Counted from the stretch's first letter, positions 12,820 to 23,800 are shown. The stretch: 64,000 bases of DNA from Blastocystis hominis (GCF_000151665.1 NW_013171849.1:548480-612479), one strand, 5' to 3'. Notes: a model not told the origin generated them from the sequence alone. Numbers and translations are program-made.

Positions 12820-13620
12820 TTGGGTAAGGAAATGAAACCAAATGGCTGGATTTCAGTCATATTGAGTAATAGAAAATGTGTAGTATTGCAATTCAATAAT
12901 GGAGTACTTATTAATCAAGGATTTGTGCTCAATGAGCAGAAAGTGTTGAAAGTGTTTGGAAATCATCAAAATGGTGTTATTTCATATAATGAAGAACAAT
13001 CCATAGTAGTAGTAGAAAAGGGAAAAGTTTACTTGGATCATGGAAGTCGATTTGAAGGACGGGTGTTGACAGAAAAAGAAAAAGAAGGTAAAATTGGAAT
13101 TCCATTTGGATATGGTGAAATGTATGATGATGATGGAATATTGGTGTACAAGGGCATAATGATCAATGGGAAACGATTTGGATATGGAATGAGTTATCAT
13201 AATAATGGATGTATTGAATATGAAGGATATTGGTGTGATGATAATCGATTTGGAATTGGAAAAGTGTATGATCGATCAGGCAAATTAATGAAAGAATGTG
13301 AATGGTATAATGGAATTGAATGTGATATTGATTATGAAGGAGATGGCAGCAAACCACTGAATATCGGAATGAAACATTTGAAACTGAGTAACAATTGTGT
13401 ATTGGTTGATTGGGATGTTTCATTGTTGTATAATTTGGAATCAATCGAAATCGGCAATGAATGTTTTGGATCAGTGCAAACATTCCAAATCGATGGATTG
13501 AATCGATTGAAAATTATCAAAATCGGAAGCAATTCATTTACTAAGATGAAGAATGGAGCTGAAAATGATAAACTGAAATCATTCCACATATTGAATTGTG
13601 AATCATTGGAATCCGTTTAG
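12820..13620 (+). CDS. MORN-repeat / leucine-rich-repeat protein, C-terminally short
   Basis: An intronless, AT-rich gene of 266 residues. Residues about 75-170 hold MORN-like units (FGYGEMYDDDGILVYKG, KRFGYGMSYHNNGCIEYEGYW, RFGIGKVYD). Residues about 185-266 carry repeats of the form LESIEIGN.CF, LKIIKIGSNSF and SFHILNCESLESV. From memory, this combination belongs to a large, variable, Blastocystis-specific surface or secreted family in which the repeats continue for hundreds of residues. Here the frame stops abruptly at LESV, and the following 600 bases look like decayed AT-rich sequence, so this may be a truncated copy. Its codon use is far more AT-rich than that of the flanking genes. No signal peptide is obvious, and the ATG at 12832 is an alternative start. 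Function unknown. Confidence 0.55.
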   Translation: MGKEMKPNGWISVILSNRKCVVLQFNNGVLINQGFVLNEQKVLKVFGNHQNGVISYNEEQSIVVVEKGKVYLDHGSRFEGRVLTEKEKEGKIGIPFGYGEMYDDDGILVYKGIMINGKRFGYGMSYHNNGCIEYEGYWCDDNRFGIGKVYDRSGKLMKECEWYNGIECDIDYEGDGSKPLNIGMKHLKLSNNCVLVDWDVSLLYNLESIEIGNECFGSVQTFQIDGLNRLKIIKIGSNSFTKMKNGAENDKLKSFHILNCESLESV

Positions 13621-14384
13621 ATATTCTAAGAATTTGTCTAATATCACAGATATAATACTTGAAACACAATATCATAGAGGTTTTAGTAATTTGAATTGCT
13701 TAGGTTAGCACTTATTATTGATTGCCCATCACTAGATGTAGTAAGATTCTGGTGAATCCTCTTCCATGTAATACATTTATTATTCAGTATCTCTAGCTTG
13801 TACCAATTGCATGTTATGTTTAAAATCTTCTTGAAGTGCTTTTCGTTCATTCTACTTCATACCATGACTGTGTCATCTTGTTGATGTATAACTATGAGTA
13901 GAGGTGTTTTGAAATATCGATATTCTAAATCATTCAATTTTCTTGATTCAAATATTGAATGTATCACAGTAACTCTCTCCTCAAAGAATGACCCTAAAAG
14001 GAATTGAATGATATTCCGAGTTTCCTGAATCAGACATATCTTAATCCCAATATTGCCATTCATCAAGTTTTCCCTTTTGTTGTGATTCATTTGTTCTCTA
14101 CAATAAACAACATTTCTCCTTCTCAAAATGTCCTAACTCTATTCATTACAGTAAACGAATACAAATAGTAGTATAGTACAACACACACCTGACACATAGA
14201 CAATGGATACAGTTGCACACTAGCTCACGGAGAATCGATTATCCAATTCCACTCATTTCTCTGTTTCGATTTGACCCTACAATCCCAAAAATCTCTTGAA
14301 TCAATCTCACACTATTTCAAACAGCAACGCCATCGATCATTCAGGTATTCAACAAACAAGCAAACTCATAAAGAGTTAACAATC
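13621..14384. other. AT-rich stretch, possible decayed repeat-gene remnant
   Basis: No supported gene. The sequence continues the AT-rich island after the MORN/LRR frame. A minus-strand frame at 13857-14126 has no recognisable domain. The right end contains the 3' UTR and octamer of the aspartase gene. Confidence 0.5.
14351..14358 (-). terminator. 3'-end octamer of the aspartase gene
   Basis: AACAAACA on the plus strand, read as TGTTTGTT on the minus strand, 27 bases beyond the encoded TAA. Confidence 0.75.
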
Positions 14385-15892
14385 TTAATTCTTACTAATA
14401 TACTCAGGGTGGATCATTTCCTCGGGAACAAGATACTTATCAACCTCCTCCTTCGTGCACAGGCCCAGCTCGACCAACACATCGCGCACAGACTTTCCGG
14501 TCTGCAGCGCTGTCTTCGCCGCCTTCGTGCAGTTCTTGTATCCAATGAACGGCAGCAGGCAGGTCACGATTCCGATCGAGTTGTTCACCATTTCCGCGGT
14601 GTGCTCGGGGTTCGCCGTGATGTCCACCACGCACAGCTCGCGCAGCGTCCGCAGCGCGCGAGTGAACATTTGGATGCTGTTGAACACGTTGTAGATGATC
14701 ACGGGCTCCATCACGTTCAGCTCCAGCTGGCCAGCCTCGGAGGCCATCGTGCAGGTCGTGTCCGCTCCGATGATCTGGAAGCAGGTCTGGTTCACCACTT
14801 CGGGAATCACAGGGTTCACCTTGCCGGGCATGATCGAGCTACCAGGAGCGCGAGGCGGCAGGTTGATCTCATGGAGACCGCAGCGAGGACCCGATCCCAT
14901 CAGACGCAGATCGTTGCAGATCTGGGACACGCGAGCCGCGGTCACCTTCAGCGCGGCGTGGAAGTTGAGCATGCCGTACGTGTTCGAGGACGCCGAGATC
15001 ATATCCGGCGCGATCTTCATATCGAAGCCCGTCACCTCGCACAGCGCCGCGCAGGCTTCCTTCGGGAAGTCGGGGTGCGCGGCCGCGCCCGTGCCGATCG
15101 CAGTACCGCCCAGGTTCTGCACCTTGAACGCCTCCGCAGCCACCTTGATGATCTCCAGCGACTCGCGCAGCGTGCTGGCGTAGCCGTGGAACTCCTGGCC
15201 CAGAGTCATCGGCACGGCGTCCTGCAGCTGGGTCCGACCCATCTTCAGAACGTCCTTGAACTCCTCCGCCTTCTTCTCAAAGGCGTCGATCAGCTTCTCC
15301 AGCTCCTCGACGAGAGCGAAGTGCTCCAGATACATGCCCAGCTTGCCGGAGCTCGGGTACGTATCGTTCGTCGACTGGCACTTGTTGATGTGGTCGTTGG
15401 GACTCACAATCGTGTACTCTCCCTTGTTGTGGCCGAGGATCTCCAGAGCACGGTTCGCGATCACCTCATTGGCGCACATGTTGGTGGAAGTTCCAGCTCC
15501 ACCCTGGATCATGTCCACGATGAAGTTGTCGTCCAGCTTTCCTTCGATTACCTCATCGCAAGCAGCAGAAACGGCATCCACGATCTCCTTCTTGATGAGG
15601 CCAAGTCGGCCGTTGGCAATAATACAAGCCTTCTTGATCAATCCGTAAGCTTTAATGAAGTTTCGGAAGCTCGAAAGGCGAACTCCAGTAATGTTGTAGT
15701 TGTAAAATCCTCGCAGAGTCTGAACTCCGTAGTAGGCGTCCTTCGGGACCTTCATCTCTCCAAGGAGATCAGATTCAACACGGAATTCCTTAGCGTTCAA
15801 CTAACAATTCACAAGGAGGGTCAATCTCATACGACTTCGCTGATGGCGGCGCTATTTTTATCGGATTCGTAGACAGAAAGAAGAGGGAACAT
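14385..15892 (-). CDS. aspA: Aspartate ammonia-lyase (aspartase)
   Basis: Exons 15833-15892 and 14385-15800 are joined over a 32-nt intron, giving 491 residues with an encoded TAA. The enzyme interconverts L-aspartate with fumarate and ammonia. The fumarase/aspartase signature GSSIMPGKVNPV is intact, as are GGAGTSTNMCANEV, QSTNDTYPSS and MGRTQLQDAVPMTLGQE. The retained Thr-Ser-Thr and Gln motifs point to aspartase rather than class II fumarase. The short first exon encodes 20 residues (MFPLLSVYESDKNSAAISEV) that do not resemble a strong mitochondrial presequence, so cytosolic action is likely. Aspartase is mainly bacterial, and acquisition by lateral transfer followed by intron gain is a reasonable inference. 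The gene is divergent from galactokinase, with about 260 bases between the starts. Confidence 0.92.
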
Positions 15893-16152
15893 GGTTTAAT
15901 AAAAATAATGATAAAGTTTTGATAGTAGAAACGTGGAAACGTAGTAATTTTTGTTCGAGAAGATTGTGTTTGAAAAATGTTCTTAGCGAAATGATTTTCC
16001 GGTGCTATGTATCTCAGATACAGGAACCCTTAAAGAGATCTTTGAATCAACGTGCATGAGGAGATTCCACCATTCATAGATCATAGTATTACCACCTCTA
16101 ATAAGAGCCAACCTTATACATTTTCTATGTAATTCACATTTTCGTTGTTCTT

Positions 16153-17425
16153 ATGACTGTTTCCCTCAAAGAGGCAGTCAAGCAGTTGTTTATCAATTCC
16201 TTTGGTGGTTTACCACAATGCTACGTTTTTGCTCCAGGTCGCGTGAGTTTCATGGGGGAACATGCGGACTACTGCGATGGATTTGTGTGTCCTATGGCGA
16301 TTCATCTGGGTACTATGGTCACTGGAAGATTGATTCCTGGCTCTGTTTGCTCATTTTCACAGTTTTATCGTTAGACTTGCCGTGTCGTATCTGCTAATAA
16401 GGGAGGTATTCAGGAGTTCAAGGGTGATGCTTCTCTGGCTCCTGATGAAAGTGGAAGTAGGGCGAACTATGTATCTGTACTTTATTTGTTGGTATTGTGA
16501 TAGTTAGGGTGTTGTCCACGAATTTATGAAGCATTTTTCGATTTCTGAGATTGGCTTTGATTTAGCTATCGTTTCAAATGTTCCGTTGGGAGGTGGTCTC
16601 AGCAGCTCTGCGTCGCTCGAAGTCGCAGTTTCTTTGTTTCTAGAGCAAATCCTCCACAAGCCCCTCGCTCCTGAGCTCCGCGCTCTCCTCTGCCAGTCCG
16701 CCGAACACACGTTTGCTCACATGCCCTGCGGCATCATGGACCAGTTCACTTCCTCTTGCGGTGTTCGCGGTCATCTTCTGCTCCTCGACTGCCGCTCCAA
16801 CCACTTCGAGCTGGTTCCTCTCAGCGACCCCTCCGTCTCCATCGTGGTCTGCAACAGCAACAAAAAGCACCAGCTCGCCGGCAGCGAGTACCCCGACCGC
16901 GTCCGTCAGTGCAGAGAAGCTTTGGCCGTGCTGCAGTCTCGCTTCCCCGCGCTCTGCGCTCTGCGCGACGCGTCGCTTGCCTAAGTCGAGTCTGTGCGAT
17001 CGCAGCTAAGCGAGACGGCGTATCGCCGCGCGGTGCACATCGTTTCGGAGTGTCAGCGCTGTCTAGACTGCTGCGAGGCGCTGCGAGCGCGGGATTTCGA
17101 CGCGGTGGGACGGCTGCTGCTGGAGAGCCACGCGTCGCTGCGCGAGAACTTCGAGGTGAGCACGCCGGAGCTGGATCTGCTGGTGGAGATCGCGATGGAG
17201 CAGGACGGCGTGTTCGGAGCGCGGCTGACGGGCGGAGGGTTCGGAGGGTGCGTGGTGTGCTTGGTGGCGAGAGAGGAGGCAGAGAAGGTGATGAGGACCC
17301 TGGAGAAGGAGTTCTGGAGTCGGACGGGGGAGAAGTGCGATGTGTTCAGGACGGAGCCGTCGCAGGGAGCGAGGGTGGTGAGAGAAGAGGAGGAGTGGGA
17401 AGAAGTGGAGCCAGCGAATGAATGA
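16153..17425 (+). CDS. GALK1: Galactokinase, with an in-frame TAA
   Basis: Exons 16153-16344, 16375-16476 and 16508-17425, with introns of 30 and 31 nt. GHMP-family kinase that phosphorylates galactose in the Leloir pathway. Motifs: [17 protein letters not shown] (galactose recognition), [17 protein letters not shown] (ATP-binding loop), [13 protein letters not shown], and [10 protein letters not shown] near the C-terminus. The reading frame is intact except for TAA at 16982-16984, between LRDASLA and [16 protein letters not shown]. The frame is unchanged on both sides, and the family has Glu or Gln at that place. No GT-AG intron removing the codon without losing conserved residues was found. 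It may be a nonsense allele, a sequencing error, or read through. The terminal TGA lies in a (GAAT)n run. The fold is complete on both sides of the TAA, so decay, if real, is recent. Confidence 0.85.
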
Positions 17426-17443
17426 ATGAATGAATGAATGAGT
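17419..17443 (+). repeat. (GAAT)n microsatellite at the galactokinase stop
   Basis: A short GAAT tetranucleotide run supplies the TGA stop codon at 17423-17425. A second run (17580-17612) lies in the 3' UTR of the convergent gene. Confidence 0.8.
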
Positions 17444-17518
17444 AAACGTTTTTGAATGTATCAATCAATGAATGAGAGAGCGATTCACGGTAATTCGTTC
17501 AGCTCTCACTATACGATT

Positions 17519-17526
17519 TGTTTGTT
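17519..17526 (+). terminator. 3'-end octamer of the galactokinase gene
   Basis: Exact TGTTTGTT, 94 bases after the TGA; this is the longest 3' UTR among the plus-strand genes of the window. Confidence 0.7.
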
Positions 17527-17543
17527 GGAGAAAAGAACTGATG

Positions 17544-17551
17544 AACAAACA
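17544..17551 (-). terminator. 3'-end octamer of the 190-residue protein gene
   Basis: AACAAACA on the plus strand, 65 bases past the encoded stop of the convergent minus-strand gene. Confidence 0.7.
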
Positions 17552-17579
17552 GACCGAATGAATTAATTAATAATAAATA

Positions 17580-17612
17580 GATGAATGAATGAATGAATGC
17601 ATGAATGAATGA
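17580..17612 (-). repeat. (GAAT)n microsatellite in a 3' UTR
   Basis: A GAAT run with one GCAT variant, between the stop codon and the octamer of the minus-strand gene. Confidence 0.8.
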
Positions 17613-17615
17613 AAG

Positions 17616-18315
17616 CTAGAAGAACTCTATGTCCTTCAGTTTGGAAAAGGCTTTTTCTTCCTTTTCAGCGTTAAACTTGTTCGCCAACTCCAGTTCCGAC
17701 TCCAAATAGGGAAGAGTCACTGCGTTCTCGCCTTCGGCCTCTTTGAGAGCTTTGATTTGCTCGGTTAAAGCGGTGATCCACATGCTTTTCAGTTCCGGAC
17801 AAGCACGCTTTAATAGATTGTTCACGGTGGGAGCAGTCGACATATCGCGCGTGTCACTGATCATTCCGAGATCTCCGCCATGTACACAGATAAAAATACC
17901 GGGATATCCAGGAAGCTCAAGTTGATGACGATCGTTCTAGAGATTATCACGAAAAATAGGCAATACCCTCAATTTCTCGCGCATTTCTAACAATTTCTTT
18001 GGTGTTGTAGAGTCATCTGGCCATTTCATACAGTAGTTCCAACTAGCAGTCACAAGCACTAAAAATGTGATACCGCACTAAGATACGTTTAATGACTTCA
18101 TACTTTTTTACACAATGCTCCGGCCAAGTGTAATACGTAGGAAGCTATCAGATCACTACGATAATACCTCGGCTCTACTTGAATTGTTCCGCGATACCGT
18201 GCTGGTGATTTAGCAATGCTTTTAGCTGGTACTACACAATACTTACAACTTTAGCTCATATACCTTTTTTATTTGAAGTAGACTTGCTGTCCGATTTTGA
18301 TCCAGACGGAGCCAT
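17616..18315 (-). CDS. Conserved-looking hypothetical protein, 190 residues
   Basis: I do not recognise the family. Exons: 18264-18315, 18179-18231, 18074-18144, 17967-18042, 17616-17936; 573 nt, encoded stop, introns of 30-34 nt. Choosing between overlapping frames was settled by two well-formed introns (18145-18178 and 18043-18073) that give the smooth reading YYTWPEHCVKKYEVIKRIL then VRWNYCMKWPDD. The N-terminus is basic and Ser/Lys-rich (MAPSGSKSDSKSTSNKK). The middle is rich in aromatic and charged residues, followed by a compact motif PGYPGIFICVHGGDLG with ISDTRDMSTAP, and a helical C-terminus (LTEQIKALKEAEGEN). The pattern suggests a soluble nuclear or cytosolic protein; no membrane segment or signal peptide is seen. 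Function is not inferred. Confidence 0.75.
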
Positions 18316-18343
18316 ATTCCAGTGAACCTATTTTTGTTTTGAA

Positions 18344-19478
18344 ATGCAAAAACAGTCCGAAGAAGAATGGAAATCAACGTTTGTTGAAAGCAAGAAGAAG
18401 GTGCAGGATGACGTAAGCCCTGAAGAACTCTCCTTGGTTAATGCAATTCTAGGTTTGGGTTTTTCTTTGTGCTTTTTTATTTTAGACCTGATAGAGAAGG
18501 TGGAAAAGAAGGAAATTACGATTCCTGAATCAAATCGGGAACTCAGACATATTACCGAATTGTTTCAGCAGCTGAAGCGCCAGTTATTGTCCTACCGAGC
18601 TGAAAAGTGGAATAGGGTATTTTTGGCTTCGGTTTTTCAATTAGGACCTGAAACATTTACAGCGATGGGTTTGTTCTTCTCTCCAAAAGTCTCAAAAAGG
18701 GTTTACAATGTCAAACATCATTTCTTCAAACTCTCCATTTTTACAACAAGATCGACCTATTTTGGCAAAGCCAGGAGTGGTAGCAGGTTCCGAACATCCA
18801 GTTCGTCCTTCCTCTTCATTATCGACGTCGTCCTCAACACCTGCACTCCCCATCCCACCCAAAAGCGCGACATCCCAATTTGTAGTTTCCTCTTTACACA
18901 ACACAGTTCACTCAATACAAACAAAAGAAAACTCTCTATCGATTACAGATATCTCATCGAGTCTGCTCACTCTGTATCCTCTTCACCCCCTTTTCACACG
19001 ATAGCGAAGAGACCAAAAGGGGAATTTTCATTAGCTCCGTTAAGGATTCGGTGATTTTGATTCGCGAAATAACGGGAAGTGTGTATGTGAAGGATGTCTC
19101 GAATTCCATTATTTCAGTGAACTGCCAGCAAATTCGGATTCACTGCACAACAAATTCGCTTTTCTGCCTGCAAATTCCAAATCATCCCGTGATCGAGGAC
19201 TCGAACAGCGTGTCTTTTTCTGAAAACGTTTTCATTTGGGGTCAAGAGCTAGCTGCCAGTGTACAGAGCGTACTCACATTGGATCCATACTATGTAGAAT
19301 CGATTTGCTGATGTGCTAGACTTCAACTGGCTACGAAAAGAAAAGTCCCCAAACTGGAAGAGAGCGTCCTTGTCAGAATTTTTGTTAGATCATAATACAC
19401 TTTTAGCACTTCTGAAAAGAGCAATGGGATTCTCTTTTGTTCGCATTGATTCTGGTCAGGTTGGAATGCTCGAAGGCT
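18344..19478 (+). CDS. TBCC: Tubulin-specific chaperone C, stop made by polyadenylation
   Basis: Exons: 18344-18452, 18486-18616, 18645-18973, 19005-19269, 19298-19478, giving 338 codons plus one T; human TBCC is 346 residues. Cofactor C triggers GTP hydrolysis in the tubulin-folding complex and releases the native alpha/beta dimer. An N-terminal helical, spectrin-like part is followed by a Ser/Pro linker and the beta-helical C-CAP domain (ITGSVYVKDVSNSIISVNCQQIRIH, PVIEDSNSVSF, then DVLDFNWLRKEKSPNW). The catalytic Arg region QQIRIH is present. No stop is encoded: T19478 is codon position 1, and the octamer starts at 19484. Cleavage after T19478 or A19479 plus the tail gives TAA, and the protein ends GMLEG. 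Confidence 0.85.
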
Positions 19479-19483
19479 ATTTC

Positions 19484-19491
19484 TGTTTGTT
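19484..19491 (+). terminator. 3'-end octamer completing the TBCC stop codon
   Basis: Exact TGTTTGTT. The last retained base is 19478 or 19479, leaving T or TA in frame. Confidence 0.8.
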
Positions 19492-19589
19492 TGAAACACA
19501 AACAAGTGAGAAAATCCTCCGCACCAAGATAAAATGAATTCCCGCGGAGGAGTATTTTCTGTACAAAATCTAAAACGGCTTGCACTCGA

Positions 19590-20697
19590 ATGAAACTTTG
19601 TTTCTCTTCTTCTGGATTAAGGGATGTGTCAATTTCACTGGAAATTGGTGTCCAAGAAGCAAAGAAACAACTTGGCCAACTCATGGGAATAGATCCAAAT
19701 TTAATATACTTAATTTATAAAGGAAGAATTTTGAAGTCTGAAATCTCGCTTCGAGAGAGCGGTACTGGTTGTTGTGTTTTATAATCTCCAGGGTTAACAG
19801 AAGATTCCATTCTCCATATTGTAATTAGTAGAGAGCTTCATAGAGAGCCTTCTACAAATTCAGATGACTCGTCTTTTAAGCCATCTGAAGTGTGTTGTGA
19901 GGATCATTTTTCTCGTGTTTCTACTGATCCTGAATATCAAGAAGAAGAACCTATAATTGCCTCTGTCATTCTCCATATTTTTGGTGATGCTGTAAAATCT
20001 TGTCAAACTCAAGATGATTTTTCCAAAGCATTACGTAGTGTTCGGAATGCTCTAGATCTCAACCCGTCGCTAATGAAAGAAGTCATTTGTACGCCCCTTT
20101 TCCAGGACATCATGTCGGATCTATCGATTGTCCGTCAGCTGCTACTCTCAAATAAGCTAATTGTGGAACTAGTTGATTCAAACCCAGAGCTTCTCGATTT
20201 CCTGAACGATGATTCCCACCTCCAAGATCTCATCAATGTCTTATCAAACACCGAAAACTATCCAGATCTCGCCCATCTTCGGCGAATGGTCGTCCAGAAA
20301 ATCGAACAGGTCCTCGGTAACAGACTCCAATTCACCCCAGTCAAGGAGGAATTGAACGCTCCGGCCGCTGATTCGTCTGTTGAATCGACTGCTCCCAATC
20401 CCTTCAACCAAGCCGAGAAGGGAGAGCGTCGCTGTCGTGAAGACCATATCACGTTGCTGTGCCAAATCATTGCGCATCGACCTGATATCGTCAAAACAGT
20501 GAGCGAATATGTGTGTTGTGAGACGTAGTTTATGCGAAGAACCCAGATTTATAAGCAGATCGCGGCTCGAAAACCCGAGTTGCTGGATGAATTGCTAAAA
20601 CCAGAGCGACTGCGACTGCTGGGGAACCCGGAGATGATCCGAACGCTGATTCGGATGGACCATTCGATTCAGCAATGCGTATCGAAACGGAAAGGAT
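19590..20697 (+). CDS. Ubiquilin-like protein, stop made by polyadenylation
   Basis: Exons 19590-19761, 19792-20498, 20529-20697; 349 codons plus one T; two introns of 30 nt. Residues 1-75 form a ubiquitin-like domain (VSISLEIGVQEAKKQLGQL, LIYKGRILKSEISLRESGL, DSILHIVI). The rest is helical and STI1-like (ALDLNPSLMKEVICTPLFQDIM, NPELLDFLNDDSHLQDLI, KPELLDELLKPERLRLLGNPEMI). No C-terminal UBA domain is seen, so it may be a ubiquilin/Dsk2 relative lacking direct ubiquitin binding, or the UBA has been lost. T20697 is codon position 1, five bases before TGTTTGTT at 20702. The 3' region is triplicated: a second complete signal (20753-20760) also leaves T in frame at 20748 and would yield a protein 17 residues longer. 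Confidence 0.75.
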
Positions 20698-20836
20698 CGG
20701 ATGTTTGTTCTCAAGTAAATGATAAAGAGAACAGTGAAAAGAAAGGATTGGATGTTTGTTGTCAAACGCACAACATAGTAAAGAGAAGGATGAAAAGAAA
20801 GGACTGGATGTTTGGTATCAAACACACAACATAGAA
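20688..20836 (+). repeat. Imperfect tandem triplication of a 3'-end signal
   Basis: Three copies of a 50-56-base unit built on AAAGGAT(C/T)GGATGTTTGTT and TCAA: octamers at 20702-20709 and 20753-20760, and a decayed TGTTTGGT at 20809-20816. The first two leave T in codon position 1 at the predicted cleavage base; the third would leave C. The third unit forms TGTTTGGTATCAAACA with the minus-strand signal of SMC3. Confidence 0.75.
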
Positions 20837-20838
20837 TA

Positions 20839-23800
20839 TTACTGACGTGTTGTCACAAACTCCTGCGCTTCTTCCTGGGTCGTTCTTTCGATCCGACTCG
20901 TCTCATTGCGTAACAAAATGCGGTAAAAACGCGTCGCCACATCGAGGAGCTCCGGCTTAAACGTCGTACAGAAAATCTGGCACTGCGCTCCCTGCTGCTC
21001 CGCTTGTCTCTGCATCAGCCGAGCCAATTCCACGCGGTAGTTCGTGTCCAACTCCGCATCCACCTCGTCAAACAGATAAAACGGCGCGGGATCCGCGCGC
21101 TGAATCGCAAAAATCAACGACAGCGCGATCACCGCTTTCTGTCCGCCCGACAGCTGCGCCTTCGACGATTCCTCGCCGCCTCCAAAGCGCACGCGAAGCC
21201 CAATCCCGGTGAACTCCTCGTTGTAGGGGTTCTCTTTGAGCATCACAAGCTCGGCCTGGCCTTGCGGCACCATTTCGTGGAATGTGTCGGCGAAGTGTTT
21301 GGCTACCTGCTTAAACGTTCGCGTGATGGCTTCGTTTTTACGCTCATCCAAGGTCTAGAATCGATTCCAAAGGGAGAATGAAACGCGAATGAGTCCGTGG
21401 ATGCTCTCCATCCCGTTGACTAATTCTTGATGACGGCGATCGAAGTCGTTTCGTTTGTCATCGAAGAGTTTGTATTGGTCGAGTGCCTTGCGATTCACTT
21501 TATCGAATTTCAAGAGTTTCTTGTTCGCTTCGTCTAGTTTGCGTTTCAACAACTCCGGAGAATAGTCGCGATAGCGGTCGGCGCCTTCCGGAATGCTGCT
21601 AATCGTGCTGATTTCTCGACGCTTTTCGTCGAGAAGCGCCATCGCGTTGTTTCGCTTCTGCAAAAGCTCTTGCATCGTATTCCGAACGCTGTAAATCTGC
21701 TTTTCGAACTGTTCTTCCTGCCGCTTCAGCTCGTTTTCCCGCTCCGTTTGCTGATCGTGCTGCTGCATCAACTGGTGTCGGCGATTCTCCATCGTCTGCA
21801 GATCGTTCTGCAGCGCGTCCAGCTCTTCTCGTTTGCGCTGCAGCATCGACTCCTGCTTCGCGATCACCGACTGCTCGTCTCCATTGAGTACCACCGTGTG
21901 GTCGTTCAGCATCGATTCGGATTGGCTCTGCTCCTGCTCCAAATCCAACTACGCGTCACTTCGCTCTCTCACACCCACCAATTGCTTCTGCAGCATGCGG
22001 CTTCGCGTCTCCAGTCCCACACGCGTCACACGGAGCTGATCCACTTCCTGCAACGCCTCGCTTCGCTGGCTCGACAGCGCCTTGACTTCCTCCTCCAATC
22101 GATTCAGTTCGTCTTCGCTCAGCACTGCAGAAGGCGAGCGAATGTCGCTTTCCAGCTGCTGCAGACGCGTCTGCGCGACTTGCAGCGCGGATTCGGCGGA
22201 AGGAAGCGACGCTTCGAGCTGCTCGCGACGCTCTGCGAGATGCTGCAAGCGATCGAGAGCTTCCTGCTCGTCCGTGATCAGCGCCGCGAGCTTCGAACTG
22301 AGCAGCCGCGAGGTGGAGGTGATCTGCGTTTCCTGCGTCAGCAACTGCAGCTCTTGCTGATGGATCGCTTCCAATTTCTGCTTGTTGTTCTCTTTATCGT
22401 CCTGCTTCGCTTTCAGCTCCTGCTCTTTCGATTCCACCGAGCGCCACAGACGCAGCCGACTCACGCGATTATCGAAATACCCGCCTCGAATCGCGCCGCG
22501 CTTCCCCACTTTCTCTCCAGACAGCGTCACACAGTTCACGTGATACAGCTCCGCGATTTCGGTCGCCGTCTCGAGATCATTGCAGAGCATCGTGCTTCCA
22601 AACACGCTCAGCATCACCGGTCGCAGCGATTCATCGAATTCGATGCATCGCAGCAGCGGAAAGCACCGATTGTCCTTCGGAAATTCCGGCTCGCGAATCG
22701 TCTCCCGCATTTGCTCCACCGGCAAAACCGTGATTCGCCCCAGCCGCTGCTCCTTGCAGTACTCCACGATCTGCGCTCCCACGGCGTCGTTCCGCACGGC
22801 AATGTGGAAGAGACGCATCCCCGCGGTATTCTCGAGCGCCGTGACGAACTTCTCTTGCAGAGGCCGGAACAACGCGGCGACGGGGCCGAAGATCGACGAG
22901 AGATCGATGTTCGGAATGGACTGGATCGCGTCCATGCTCGCTCGCGTATCTGCAGGCAGCTGCCATTCACACCCTCCGCCCATTGTGCACCAGACGGTTC
23001 AACTCGCGTCGCTCCGCGTCGATCGCCGCGCTCTCCTTCTCGATCTCCCCGTTCAGCGTCTCGTTCGCACGCCACAGCTGCTTCCGATCCGCCAGCACCT
23101 GCTCCAGCGACGATCGAACCCCCGCCAGTTCGCTCCGCAGCTCGCTCTGCCGCGTTGACAGCTCCTCCTTCTGCTGATGTTTCTGCTGCACCGACCGCTC
23201 CAGCGCCTCCGAGTCCGCGCGCGCCGCCTGCAATTGCTCCTGAATGCCCTGCAGAATGCTCCGCTTCGCCTCCACGTCCCTCTGCATCGGCTCCAGCTCG
23301 CGCTTCATCGCCTCCTCGCGCTCCTCCGACGACTCGTGCTGCTGCCAGCGCCTCCGGCTTCGCTCGACTTCCAGCGCCGCCTGCTTCGCAGAGAACGCCG
23401 ATTCCAGCTCGGCCGCGCGCTTCTCCGCCTTCTCCAGCTGCGGAACCACTTCCTCCTGCAGTCGCTGCCCGCTCTGCATCAAATCCGCACGGTAGCGCTC
23501 GGCGGTCTGGGCGTCGCGCTGCTGCCGCTCGCGCTGATCTTGAAACCGCGTTTTGAGCTCGGCGAGGTCGAGCTCCATGGACGTGACTTCCTGGAGAAGC
23601 GATTTGCGATCGGTTTCGAGCTGGGAGGTGGAGGAGGCGATCGAGGATTCTTCGAGGGAGATGGCGGCGAGCGCCTCGCGGAGCTGCTTGAGCTGGTCGA
23701 GAACGTCGTCGTACTGCGCGTGGAGCTGCGCAAGCTCGTCTGCGTGGATTTTTCGACGCGCGTTGCAGCGGTTGATCTACGGAGAAGCGAGAACGAACGC

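Noticed and set aside
13857-14126. Minus-strand frame in the AT-rich island
   Set aside because: No domain, no octamer, and composition equals the surrounding decayed sequence.
14271-15872. Long plus-strand frame rich in His, Arg and Leu
   Set aside because: It is antisense to aspartase, whose motifs are unmistakable on the minus strand.
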